From Parafilimonas terrae (lineage in GTDB: Bacteria > Bacteroidota > Bacteroidia > Chitinophagales > Chitinophagaceae): 64,000 nt of DNA. Positions 16,755 through 25,166 of the stretch are shown here, piece by piece (positions within the stretch are counted from its first letter, which is position 1; every line of letters starts with the position of its first letter). Where the stretch lies: positions 248,001 to 312,000 of the forward strand of contig NZ_FOXQ01000001.1 of assembly GCF_900115755.1 (NCBI RefSeq), written 5' to 3'. The translations under genes and the position numbers were made by a program. Under the pieces are notes generated by a model. That model was not told the origin of the DNA. It did not search any database and was given only the letters and a program-made list of their open reading frames with translations.

Positions 16755-16980
16755 ACATAATACTATTTTATTTTAAGTAATGTGCAGTGGAAAGTATTAT
16801 TACAAAATAATTTGCAATGAAAATCAATAATTTATAAAAATCATGCTTTTACAAAGTGCTGATGAGCGGTAAAATAAATTGATGAAAGAGGTTCGAGGCT
16901 TTCAGAAGTTTAGGGTAAGGCAAGCTGAACTGGAATAGCCCAGCCTATAAAATGGAATGAGGTTGAATACAAATTTTTTA
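16755..16980. other. gene-free stretch upstream of the triplet
   Basis: Within the gene-free region 16685-17059, this part is AT-rich with scattered stops in all frames. I see no RNA gene, repeat or supported ORF here apart from the flanking promoter (16722-16754) and palindrome (16981-17017). Confidence 0.5.
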
Positions 16981-17017
16981 GCCACAGATGCACAAAAAAA
17001 ATCTGTGTATCTGTGGC
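16981..17017. repeat. GCCACA..TGCACA palindrome, copy 3
   Basis: Arms GCCACAGATGCACA (16981-16994) and TGTGTATCTGTGGC (17004-17017) pair with one mismatch around an A-rich loop. It lies 43 nt beyond the stop codon of the minus-strand DUF4412 gene, the same placement as copies 1 and 2. Confidence 0.82.
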
Positions 17018-17059
17018 TAATTATATTATACATTGGCAATTAATACGACCCCTGCGGCT

Positions 17060-17782
17060 TTACATGCTCATGGTTTTATAATCACTTATATTTAAATCCT
17101 TCCCGTCTTTATTAATTGCAGTAGCTTCCATCTTCGTTACTTTATTGGAAGAGAGGTCTGTCGCCTCCATCTTCATCATTACGCCATCTGCGGCAGCCTG
17201 TATATCTGGAATGGAAGCGCCCTGCGGTTTGCTCCGCCCATTATTCAGCATCATCATAAGGCTTTTTGAAAAACCGGCGAAACCATTGCCAAGCTCTTTT
17301 GTTATCCATACAAGCGTTTGGCTTTTATCGCTTGTAATTTTATATTGATCGCAATTGTATCCCAGTATTTTTTCTGTGATGCCCGTTTTTTCAACTTTTG
17401 GCAGCGAGTCTTCGGCTTCTTTCATTTTTTGAGTCATCATTTGCTGGTATTTTCCAAGGTCCATAATCATGGCCATTTTCTGGGTTTCCATTATAGTAAT
17501 CATCTTTTTATCTTTCATATTAAAAATAATGAAAGCGCTTCCTGAGTTTTCCGAAGCTTCAATACCTGTATAAGCTTCATCAGATAACCACATCTTTATA
17601 TCATGCGCTTTGTCACCCGATGTAGTAGTATAGGTAATACCAAGCCTGAATTTATAATCTTTACTATCCTGCGCCTGAACATTTACGCATAATAAGAGGC
17701 ACATAAGTAAAAACAGGTTCGCGATATGTTTTGCATAATAGCATACGGATGTTGTGTTTTTCATTGCATTATTTTTTAGCAT
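17060..17782 (-). CDS. DUF4412-like exported protein
   Basis: 240 residues with a signal peptide (hydrophobic LFLLMCLLLCVNVQA, cut near residue 37). The mature part has the pattern typical of DUF4412: FIIFNMKDKKMITIMETQKMAMIMDL, then GITEKILGYNCDQYKITSD and VWITKELG, and is unusually rich in Met and Lys. Function unknown; probably periplasmic. A second start, six codons in (17764), also precedes the signal peptide. It follows the AMP nucleosidase gene by 17 nt and is probably co-transcribed with it. Confidence 0.75.
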   Translation of the reverse strand: MLKNNAMKNTTSVCYYAKHIANLFLLMCLLLCVNVQAQDSKDYKFRLGITYTTTSGDKAHDIKMWLSDEAYTGIEASENSGSAFIIFNMKDKKMITIMETQKMAMIMDLGKYQQMMTQKMKEAEDSLPKVEKTGITEKILGYNCDQYKITSDKSQTLVWITKELGNGFAGFSKSLMMMLNNGRSKPQGASIPDIQAAADGVMMKMEATDLSSNKVTKMEATAINKDGKDLNISDYKTMSM

Positions 17783-17799
17783 AGCAATTTACAAAGAAA

Positions 17800-18570
17800 T
17801 TAAAACCGGAGATGCCTTACTGTTTCATGTTTATTAATTAATTGCTTCAGGCTGTCTATACCTATGTTCAGGTGCCTTTGCACATATTGTTCTGTAATCT
17901 TTTTATCACTCTCACTTGTTTTTACGCCTTCAGGAATCATAGGCTGGTCACTTACCAGCAGTAAAGCGCCGGTGGGAATTTTATTGTAGAACCCTACGGT
18001 AAATATGGTAGCCGTTTCCATATCAATTGCATACGCCCGTATTTTAGCCAGGTATTTTTTAAACTCATCATCATGTTCCCACACCCGCCTGTTGGTGGTG
18101 TAAACAGTACCTGTCCAGTAATCGGTACGATAATCCCTTATGGTGGTTGAAATAGCTTTTTGTAAAGCAAATGCAGGTAATGCAGGTACTTCGGGTGGGA
18201 AGTAATCGTTTGATGTTCCCTCACCTCTTATGGCAGCAATAGGCAAAATAAGGTCGCCTAATTTATTACGCTTTTTGAGGCCGCCGCATTTGCCTAAAAA
18301 CAACACAGCCTTTGGGTTGATGGCCGATAGTAAATCCATTATGGTTGCAGCGCCGGGAGAGCCCATTCCGAAATTAATGATCGTAATCTTTTCTGCTGTT
18401 GCGCATTGGAAAGGTTTGTCGATGCCGATAACTTCGGTATTAAAAATTTCTGCAAAGCTTTTTACATAATTGCTGAAATTGGTAAGAAGAATATATGATC
18501 CGAAATCTTTTAACGACTGGCCTGTATAACGCGGCAGCCAGTTATCAACTATTTGCTGTTTTGAAGTCAT
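17800..18570 (-). CDS. amn: AMP nucleosidase (short form)
   Basis: Splits AMP into adenine and ribose 5-phosphate. The 256 residues hold a nucleoside-phosphorylase fold: NFGMGSPGAATIMDLL, FLGKCGGLKKRNKLGDLILP, GEGTSNDYFPPEVPALP and the substrate-binding AIDMETATIFTVGF. At half the length of E. coli Amn (484 residues), it lacks the N-terminal regulatory domain, as is usual in Bacteroidota. It lies between truA and a DUF4412 gene on the minus strand. A -7-like TAATTTTG lies immediately upstream (complement of 18575-18582), so a nearly leaderless mRNA is possible. Confidence 0.9.
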   Translation of the reverse strand: MTSKQQIVDNWLPRYTGQSLKDFGSYILLTNFSNYVKSFAEIFNTEVIGIDKPFQCATAEKITIINFGMGSPGAATIMDLLSAINPKAVLFLGKCGGLKKRNKLGDLILPIAAIRGEGTSNDYFPPEVPALPAFALQKAISTTIRDYRTDYWTGTVYTTNRRVWEHDDEFKKYLAKIRAYAIDMETATIFTVGFYNKIPTGALLLVSDQPMIPEGVKTSESDKKITEQYVQRHLNIGIDSLKQLINKHETVRHLRF

Positions 18571-18646
18571 GCAACAAAATTAGTTTTAATTATTGCCACT
18601 GGTGCACATGAAAGTTATTAGCAGGAATGGCAGCAAAAATATGTGC

Positions 18647-19399
18647 TCACGCCAGGTTGTGGAATATACTTTCTTTAAACTCAACTGACATTAAAAAAAG
18701 CCCGTTTGGCGCAACTGAAAAATCTGCGGCGGAAGAATTTTGCTTTTCAAAAATATCTGCAAGGTCAGCTATGGTTTTATTATGCTTTGAAAGTTTCAGC
18801 ATGGTGCCAACAAGGCCTTTAACCATACCGCGTAAAAACCTGTCGGCCTTTACTTCGTACCGCCAGATATTATCTTCAAAAACCCATCGCGAATATTCAA
18901 TTGTGCAGTTAAATGTTTTAACCTGTGTTTTCTTTTTTGAGAAAGAAGTGAAATCATTAAACGTTGTAATAGCTATGGCTAATTCCTGCAGCAAACTTAT
19001 ATCGGCCTTAAAAGGGTAATAATAAGAACGGTCGAAATAAAAAGGATTTTTAAACCGGGTTATATAATAATGATAGGTTCTTGAAATTGCATTGAAACGG
19101 CAATGCGCTTCAGGCTTAACCTCAACAATATTTTTTACAACTATATCGTAAGGTAATATGGAGTTAAGGCTGTAAACTGCTTTATTGCTTATTTCAGTAT
19201 CCGTATCAAAATGAAAAAAGTTTTGCTGAGCATGCACACCTGCATCTGTGCGGGAAGAACCTGTTAACTCAAACTCCTTTCCAAAGAAAATTTTTAATGC
19301 ACGCGCCACTTCAGCCTGTATGGTATTTGCATTTAACTGCACCTGGAAACCGCTGTAACGAGTCCCCACATAAGCGACCTCAATAAAATAGCGTGGCAT
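18647..19399 (-). CDS. truA: tRNA pseudouridine(38-40) synthase
   Basis: Isomerises uridines 38-40 in the anticodon stem-loop of tRNAs. The 250-residue protein has the catalytic motif GSSRTDAGVHA with D52, the N-terminal YVGTRYSGFQVQ and RFLRGMVKGLVGTMLKL in the C-terminal half. It follows the DUF4476 gene by 15 nt, so the two are likely one transcript. Confidence 0.95.
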   Translation of the reverse strand: MPRYFIEVAYVGTRYSGFQVQLNANTIQAEVARALKIFFGKEFELTGSSRTDAGVHAQQNFFHFDTDTEISNKAVYSLNSILPYDIVVKNIVEVKPEAHCRFNAISRTYHYYITRFKNPFYFDRSYYYPFKADISLLQELAIAITTFNDFTSFSKKKTQVKTFNCTIEYSRWVFEDNIWRYEVKADRFLRGMVKGLVGTMLKLSKHNKTIADLADIFEKQNSSAADFSVAPNGLFLMSVEFKESIFHNLA

Positions 19400-19414
19400 G
19401 GTTGCAGCTTGTTG

Positions 19415-20671
19415 TTATCGCAGCAATGCTGCAAAACGTTTTTTATAATAAGGATCTAAAATCTGGCTGGATAAGCTCGCATAGTTGCCATAATCATACA
19501 CATACTTATATAAAGCATCGTATAAATTATAACGGCCATCATCGCTCGAAAACAAACTGCCGAGCGCTTTAACCTGATCAGTTGATATACATTTTTTTCC
19601 TACAAATTTTACAGCATACCGCACCATGGCGTCATCATTATCCTGCGAAAACATTTTGCGCTTAAGCTTGCTGAAAGCATCTTCAGAAAGCATATCATCG
19701 CAATCCTGGCGTGTACCTGCTGCAGCATTATTAACAACTGTATTATTGTTATTATTTTCTGTGGGCGCTGCAGCCTCAGTATTTGTTTCAACCGGTGCTG
19801 AAGTAACAGGGGTTTTATTTTCTTCAGCATTATAAAAAGGATTGGAGATATCGGTGGTCATTTTTTCCGAGCCGGTATCTGCCGGCTTATCATTATCCAG
19901 GAAAACAGGTTCGCTTGTTTTGGCTTCCTGTTTTATTTCAGGAGGGTTTGTATTTTGAAAAGCTGTCTCGTTTAAAGAATCTTGAGGAACGATATTGCTG
20001 GTAGCAGTTTCATCTTCAGGTTTGGAAATTTTTGCTTCTTGGTTGGCAGGAATAAAAACACTAATTGTATCAATGCCGCTTTGCGATTGATCAATAAATA
20101 CGAGATTGGTTCCTGTATCTTCTTTTAATTCGCCGATTTTCTCAGGCTGATGCACGGCGGCGGTTTCTGCTGAAGGTAGGATTTCAGCAACATTGCCTGC
20201 ATCGGAAACCGGTTTTTCAACTTCAGGAGGAGTCGCGGTAACTACGGGCTGATTAAGTGTTGAATCGCCCACCACATCAGAAAGCATATCGCTGAAAGCA
20301 TTGTTATCATTGGCTTTTCCCCCGCTGCCCGCCAATGATTTTTGAGTCTGCATATTTTCAAGCGCCCAGCCGTTAGCGCCGTTCTTAAGAAAAAAACCAG
20401 CGTCCTTTTTATTTATAGTGCAGTTAAAAGCCTGGTCAGGAAATTTGTTCAGCGGAAAGCTCACTGTAAATTTATATTCACCATCGTCAAGCTTGGGAAT
20501 GATAACATACCCATAGTCTGAAGAGCTATATACTTTGCCATCCATAATAACCGCAAACTGCTGCCGGTCTTCACTTTGCACATAAATAAAATGTTTTTGC
20601 TGGGCTTTAACAGCCAGGCAAATCATGCAGAAAAAGAGTAAAAATCCTGAAAGTTTTACGGGATACCTCAT
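19415..20671 (-). CDS. DUF4476 domain protein, exported
   Basis: 418 residues. A signal peptide ends near residue 23 (FFCMICLAVKAQ). Residues 25-110 form a small beta-rich region, 140-320 are a low-complexity linker rich in Glu, Pro, Thr and Asn, and 325-418 are the DUF4476 helical domain (CDDMLSEDAFSKLKRKMFS to YYKKRFAALLR). Function unknown; the layout suggests a periplasmic or surface protein. A -7-like TAGTTTTG (complement of 20705-20712) precedes it. It probably heads the run with truA. Confidence 0.8.
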   Translation of the reverse strand: MRYPVKLSGFLLFFCMICLAVKAQQKHFIYVQSEDRQQFAVIMDGKVYSSSDYGYVIIPKLDDGEYKFTVSFPLNKFPDQAFNCTINKKDAGFFLKNGANGWALENMQTQKSLAGSGGKANDNNAFSDMLSDVVGDSTLNQPVVTATPPEVEKPVSDAGNVAEILPSAETAAVHQPEKIGELKEDTGTNLVFIDQSQSGIDTISVFIPANQEAKISKPEDETATSNIVPQDSLNETAFQNTNPPEIKQEAKTSEPVFLDNDKPADTGSEKMTTDISNPFYNAEENKTPVTSAPVETNTEAAAPTENNNNNTVVNNAAAGTRQDCDDMLSEDAFSKLKRKMFSQDNDDAMVRYAVKFVGKKCISTDQVKALGSLFSSDDGRYNLYDALYKYVYDYGNYASLSSQILDPYYKKRFAALLR

Positions 20672-20801
20672 GCTATGCTATTTATACAATGCTTTTTGCG
20701 CTCACAAAACTAATATAAAATAAACCTGCTGCGCCCATACTGCCAACACCCGTTCATATATTTTAACCATTTATACATTAACCGTATGCGCCATTCACCT
20801 T

Positions 20802-20809
20802 TACTTTTG
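20802..20809 (+). promoter_or_regulatory. -7 element of the aminopeptidase gene
   Basis: TACTTTTG matches the Bacteroidota -7 consensus 60 nt before the start codon. A convincing -33 TTTG is not seen at the right distance. Confidence 0.45.
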
Positions 20810-20868
20810 TTGCCCTAAAATTGCATTTTCAGCACACAAAGCCGTTGCGGCCAACAAAATAAAAATTC

Positions 20869-23310
20869 ATGAAGCAAATTCTTTTAATCCTTTTTCTGCT
20901 TGCAGGCGTTGAAACGTTTGCCCAAAGCGATTCAGCGAAACCCGATTCATCCTGGAAAAATATTTACCGGGCCGAAGCCACTAAAGTGAATGACCTTGTT
21001 CATACAAAACTCGATGTAAAATTTGATTATGCTAAATCTTACATGTATGGCAAGGAATGGCTTACGGCGCGTCCGCATTTCTATCCCACAGATTCATTAA
21101 CGCTTGATGCAAAAGGCATGAACATTAATGAAGTTGCACTTTTTGACAAGGGAAAGAAAACGCCGCTGAAATATTCGTATGACAGTGCATTCCTTCGCAT
21201 CAAATTAAATAAAACGTATAAGGCCGGTGAAAATTATACGGTGTATATAGATTACGTTTCAAAACCAAATGAATGGCGTGAAAAAGGGAGCGCTGCCATT
21301 ACCGATGCAAAAGGCTTGTATTTTATTAACCCGCTGGGAAAAGATACAACAAAGCCAATCCAGATATGGACGCAGGGCGAAACAGAACATAATTCTGTGT
21401 GGATGCCAACGATTGATAAACCCAATCAAAAATTAACGGATGAAATTTCCATGACGGTGCCTGATAAATATGTTACGCTTAGCAACGGCCTTCTTGTAAA
21501 TAAAAAGAAAAATAACGATGGCACCCGCACCGATACCTGGAAAATGGATTTGCCGCAATCCCCTTATTTATTTTTCATGGGCGTGGGCGATTACAGCATA
21601 ATTAAAGACAGTTATAAAGGAAAAGAAGTGGCGTATTATGTGGAGAAAGAATATGCGCCTGTGGCACGCGGCATATTTGGCCACACACCTGAAATGATTA
21701 AGTTTTATTCTGAGAAATTGGGAATTGATTTTCCCTGGCAGAAATATAACCAGATAGTGGGCCGCGATTATGTAAGCGGCGCTATGGAAAATACCACATC
21801 AACATTGCATGGAGATGGCGCTTATCAAAATGCACGTGAATTAAAAGATGGCAATACCTGGGAAGATGTAATTGCGCATGAATTGTTCCATCAATGGTTT
21901 GGCGATTTGGTTACCGCAGAAAGCTGGAGCAACCTTACCGTAAATGAAAGCTTTGCCGATTTTAGCGAGACGCTTTGGAATGAATATAAATATGGAAAAG
22001 ATAAAGGCGATGAAACCAATTACACCGGCATGCAAAGCTATCTTAACAGCGGCAGTGAAAACAAAACACTGGTGCGCTTTAATTATGCCGATAAAGAAGA
22101 TATGTTTGATGATGTGAGCTATGCGAAAGGCGGCCGCATTTTAAATATGCTGCGTAATTATGTTGGCGAAGATGCCTTCTTTGCATCGCTGCATAAATAC
22201 CTTACGGATAATAAATTTAAAAACGGCGAAGCGCAGCAATTGCGCCTGGCTTTTGAAAGTGTAACAGGCCAGGATTTAAACTGGTTTTGGAATGAATGGT
22301 ATTATGGTGAAGGCCACCCGGTTTTGGATATAAATTATGTGTATAATGATTCCGCACATAAGGTGGATGTAATTGTTGAACAAAACCAAACACAGCAAAT
22401 TTTTAAAATGCCTGTGTATATTGATATATATCACGGATCAAATAAAGAGCGCCACCGTGTTTGGATGCAGCACACTATTGATACTTTTTCTTTTGCATAC
22501 ACAACAAGGCCTGATCTTATAAATTTTGATGGCGATAAAACTTTGCTTTGTGAAAAAATAGATCATAAAACAGATGACAATTTCAGGGCGCAGTTAAAGT
22601 ATGCACCGTTGTATGTTGACCGCCGCGAAGCGCTGCAATATTTTGCTGATAAAAACATGACCAAAGATTTAAGCCCTGGCCTGAATGATAAATATTATGG
22701 CATAAGAAGCTTTACGCTCGACAGGTTAGGTGAAGTTGAAAATGCAATGTCAGATACTGCATTGCAGCAAATGGTTGAGCACATTGCCCAAACAGATAAT
22801 GATAATAAAACGAAGGCAAAAGCTTTAACGCTGCTGGCTGCATTGCGTAACGCAAAATACCAGCCTTTGTTTGAAAAAGGTATTGATGATTCTTCTTACA
22901 GCGTTGCAGGCGCTTCGTTAATTGGCTTAAGTAATTTGAACCCTTCAAACGCTTATTCGCTTGCAACAAAATATGCCCAAGATGCAAGAGGCGACCTGAA
23001 TGAAATTATAACTACTATTTTCATCTTAACCGGCAATCCTGCAGATTATGATATGATCGTAACAAAGTATGAGGGTTTGCCAACACAATCCAAGCTTAAC
23101 CTTACAGCCTATTTCTGTAGCTATCTTTCAAAGCTCAGCGATGAACAGCAAATAAAAGAAGGCGTTGATAAAGTTGTTGCTTTCAGAAATAAAATTCCAT
23201 CTTCTTACAAAGAAAATTTATACCCTTATATAAACGGGGCACTGCAAAAAATTGGTACGGCAAAAGGCGGCGATGTGGCATCCTATATAGCAAATGCTAT
23301 AAAAGAATAA
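20869..23310 (+). CDS. M1 family metallo-aminopeptidase, exported
   Basis: Zinc aminopeptidase of 813 residues with a signal peptide (MKQILLILFLLAGVETFAQ). The exopeptidase motif GAMEN is near 304. The zinc site is H337-E338-x-x-H341 (HELFHQWFGDLV) with E360 in NESFADF 19 residues on. C-terminal of the catalytic domain there is a helical repeat region (about 580-813). It likely degrades peptides in the periplasm or outside the cell. A pentapeptide-repeat gene follows on the same strand 41 nt downstream. Confidence 0.94.
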   Translation: MKQILLILFLLAGVETFAQSDSAKPDSSWKNIYRAEATKVNDLVHTKLDVKFDYAKSYMYGKEWLTARPHFYPTDSLTLDAKGMNINEVALFDKGKKTPLKYSYDSAFLRIKLNKTYKAGENYTVYIDYVSKPNEWREKGSAAITDAKGLYFINPLGKDTTKPIQIWTQGETEHNSVWMPTIDKPNQKLTDEISMTVPDKYVTLSNGLLVNKKKNNDGTRTDTWKMDLPQSPYLFFMGVGDYSIIKDSYKGKEVAYYVEKEYAPVARGIFGHTPEMIKFYSEKLGIDFPWQKYNQIVGRDYVSGAMENTTSTLHGDGAYQNARELKDGNTWEDVIAHELFHQWFGDLVTAESWSNLTVNESFADFSETLWNEYKYGKDKGDETNYTGMQSYLNSGSENKTLVRFNYADKEDMFDDVSYAKGGRILNMLRNYVGEDAFFASLHKYLTDNKFKNGEAQQLRLAFESVTGQDLNWFWNEWYYGEGHPVLDINYVYNDSAHKVDVIVEQNQTQQIFKMPVYIDIYHGSNKERHRVWMQHTIDTFSFAYTTRPDLINFDGDKTLLCEKIDHKTDDNFRAQLKYAPLYVDRREALQYFADKNMTKDLSPGLNDKYYGIRSFTLDRLGEVENAMSDTALQQMVEHIAQTDNDNKTKAKALTLLAALRNAKYQPLFEKGIDDSSYSVAGASLIGLSNLNPSNAYSLATKYAQDARGDLNEIITTIFILTGNPADYDMIVTKYEGLPTQSKLNLTAYFCSYLSKLSDEQQIKEGVDKVVAFRNKIPSSYKENLYPYINGALQKIGTAKGGDVASYIANAIKE

Positions 23311-23351
23311 CCGGTTGCAACAACATTTTATAGCTGTTTATAACAACACCT

Positions 23352-23921
23352 ATGCGTGATTTTATTGAAGACAAAGATTTCACCGCTGAAGCCTGCGGGC
23401 AATTAATTTTTGTACAAAACAGCTTTGAAAACTGCAGTTTCAGTAATGCAGATTTTTCGAAGGCAGATTTTTCAGAAGCTACATTTATTGATTGCAGGTT
23501 TATTAATTGCAACCTAAGCCTTGTTCAATTACAGGGAACCAATTTCAGGGATGTGCAATTTGAAGGTTGCAAAATGATAGGGCTTTTATTTGATGACTGT
23601 AATAAGTTTGGCGTTGCCTTTGGCTTTGATAACTGCATGCTTGATAACGCATCTTTTTATAAAACAAAAATTAAAAAAACAATTTTCAAAAATTGCCGGT
23701 TGCACGAAACTGATTTTTCAGAATGCGATGCAGCCGGCGCTGTTTTCACTGCATGCGATTTTCTTAATGCAAAGTTTGAAAATACTATACTTGAAAAAGC
23801 CGACTTCAGAACATCTTATAATTATTCAATTAACCCGGAGCTTAATAAAATAAAGCAGGCAAGGTTTTCACTGGCAAATATTGCAGGGCTTTTGGATAAA
23901 TACAATATCATTATTGACTAA
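23352..23921 (+). CDS. pentapeptide-repeat protein
   Basis: 189 residues, most of which follow the A(D/N)FxxC-like five-residue pattern (NADFSKADFSEATF, NCRLHETDFSECDAAGAVF), predicting a right-handed quadrilateral beta helix. The C-terminal 40 residues lose the repeat and end in a helix (FSLANIAGLLDKYNIIID), the usual dimerising end in Qnr- and MfpA-like proteins. A gyrase-protecting role is possible but unproven, since many pentapeptide proteins of this shape have other or unknown roles. No other resistance gene is near. Confidence 0.85.
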   Translation: MRDFIEDKDFTAEACGQLIFVQNSFENCSFSNADFSKADFSEATFIDCRFINCNLSLVQLQGTNFRDVQFEGCKMIGLLFDDCNKFGVAFGFDNCMLDNASFYKTKIKKTIFKNCRLHETDFSECDAAGAVFTACDFLNAKFENTILEKADFRTSYNYSINPELNKIKQARFSLANIAGLLDKYNIIID

Positions 23922-24075
23922 TGTTTTTTCGTTAAACAGCTTGTTACTGATTTATGTTCATAACAATTTTGAAACCTGCATCAGCATAATAAAAATGAGA
24001 AAGTTAATTGCATTTTATAAATGATGCTCCTGTGTTTATTCCATTTCAATAGCGTTGCCGTGAATAAATTTTAGT

Positions 24076-25137
24076 TTACATGGACGCATACACTTCGCGG
24101 TAGCCATGCGCCATTTGCTCCACGCTGAAATTTGATTGCAACATGCTGTAAGAAGCATCGCCGTGTGCCCGTAATAATTTAGAGTTATCAAAGTACTGGT
24201 TAATAAAGTCTATGGCCTGCGCCGGATAATTATATAGAAAACCATTAATGCCATTCTCTACAAGATCATTATTGCCCGGGCAATTGGTGAGTAACAGCGG
24301 AAGCCGCATGCTCATGGCTTCCAGCACTGCATAAGAAAGGCCTTCCCATAATGCAGTTGAAATATAAAGATCTGCTTCGCGAAGATTATTTTCAACTTCA
24401 GTCCTGTCAACCCAGCCCGTTATTTTTATGTTAGGCGATGAAAGAAATTGACGTTCATCACCATCGCCTATCCATATAAACTGAATTTTTTTATTATCCG
24501 TAAATGCAGATGCAATTGTATTGTATAAAGCCGGATTCTTTTGCCGCATGGCACGGCCTGTAGTTACAATTGTAAATATATCTCCGGGCATTTTTTTTTC
24601 AGGCGATTCGGGAAAGAACTTACCGTTATTCACATGGCTTGCTCGAATACCCAGGCGGCGATAGGCATCTGCTTCAGACTTTGAAACGCCTACTACTTTG
24701 GCAGGAAAAATACTTACTGCTTTTTCAATGGTTGCAAAAGCAGTTCGTGCCAATGCTGAAACATCTTTGCGCAAGAAGGTAGCCCCATGTGGTGCATAAA
24801 TTACTTTTTTATGTCCTGTACGCCTGGCGGCGATCCGTCCAAGAATACCTGCTTTTGCAGAATGAAGATGAATAACATCAACCTGCTGTAAATTTTTTAA
24901 AATTTTGATTAAATGCCTTAAAGCTTTTATATCGCTGCGGGGAGAAATTTTTGTATTCACATCGGGCCATGCTATAAACTTCACATCAGCCGGAAATGAC
25001 TTGTGGGCTTTTTCAAAAAATTGATGGCGGCCATAAATTATTGTATGCTCAATATCGGGTGTGCTGTTGGTAAGGCATCGTAAGAATTCTATCACCCCGC
25101 CTTCAAAGGCTTCAGTTACATGTACAACTTTTATCAT
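24076..25137 (-). CDS. GT-B glycosyltransferase (GT4-like)
   Basis: Transfers a sugar from a nucleotide-sugar donor during glycan assembly. The 353-residue protein starts MIKVVHVTEAFEGGVIEF, the usual GT4 opening, so the ATG at 25137 is preferred to the one seven codons upstream. The C-terminal donor domain has IVTTGRAMRQKNPALY, FIWIGDGDE and the E-x7-E motif ALWEGLSYAVLEAMSM, followed by PGNNDLVENGINGFLY. It is the last gene of a tight run with a prenyl synthase and recJ. The acceptor is unknown. Confidence 0.88.
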   Translation of the reverse strand: MIKVVHVTEAFEGGVIEFLRCLTNSTPDIEHTIIYGRHQFFEKAHKSFPADVKFIAWPDVNTKISPRSDIKALRHLIKILKNLQQVDVIHLHSAKAGILGRIAARRTGHKKVIYAPHGATFLRKDVSALARTAFATIEKAVSIFPAKVVGVSKSEADAYRRLGIRASHVNNGKFFPESPEKKMPGDIFTIVTTGRAMRQKNPALYNTIASAFTDNKKIQFIWIGDGDERQFLSSPNIKITGWVDRTEVENNLREADLYISTALWEGLSYAVLEAMSMRLPLLLTNCPGNNDLVENGINGFLYNYPAQAIDFINQYFDNSKLLRAHGDASYSMLQSNFSVEQMAHGYREVYASM

Positions 25138-25166
25138 AAGCAAAAAGCGTTTGAGCAATCACAAAT

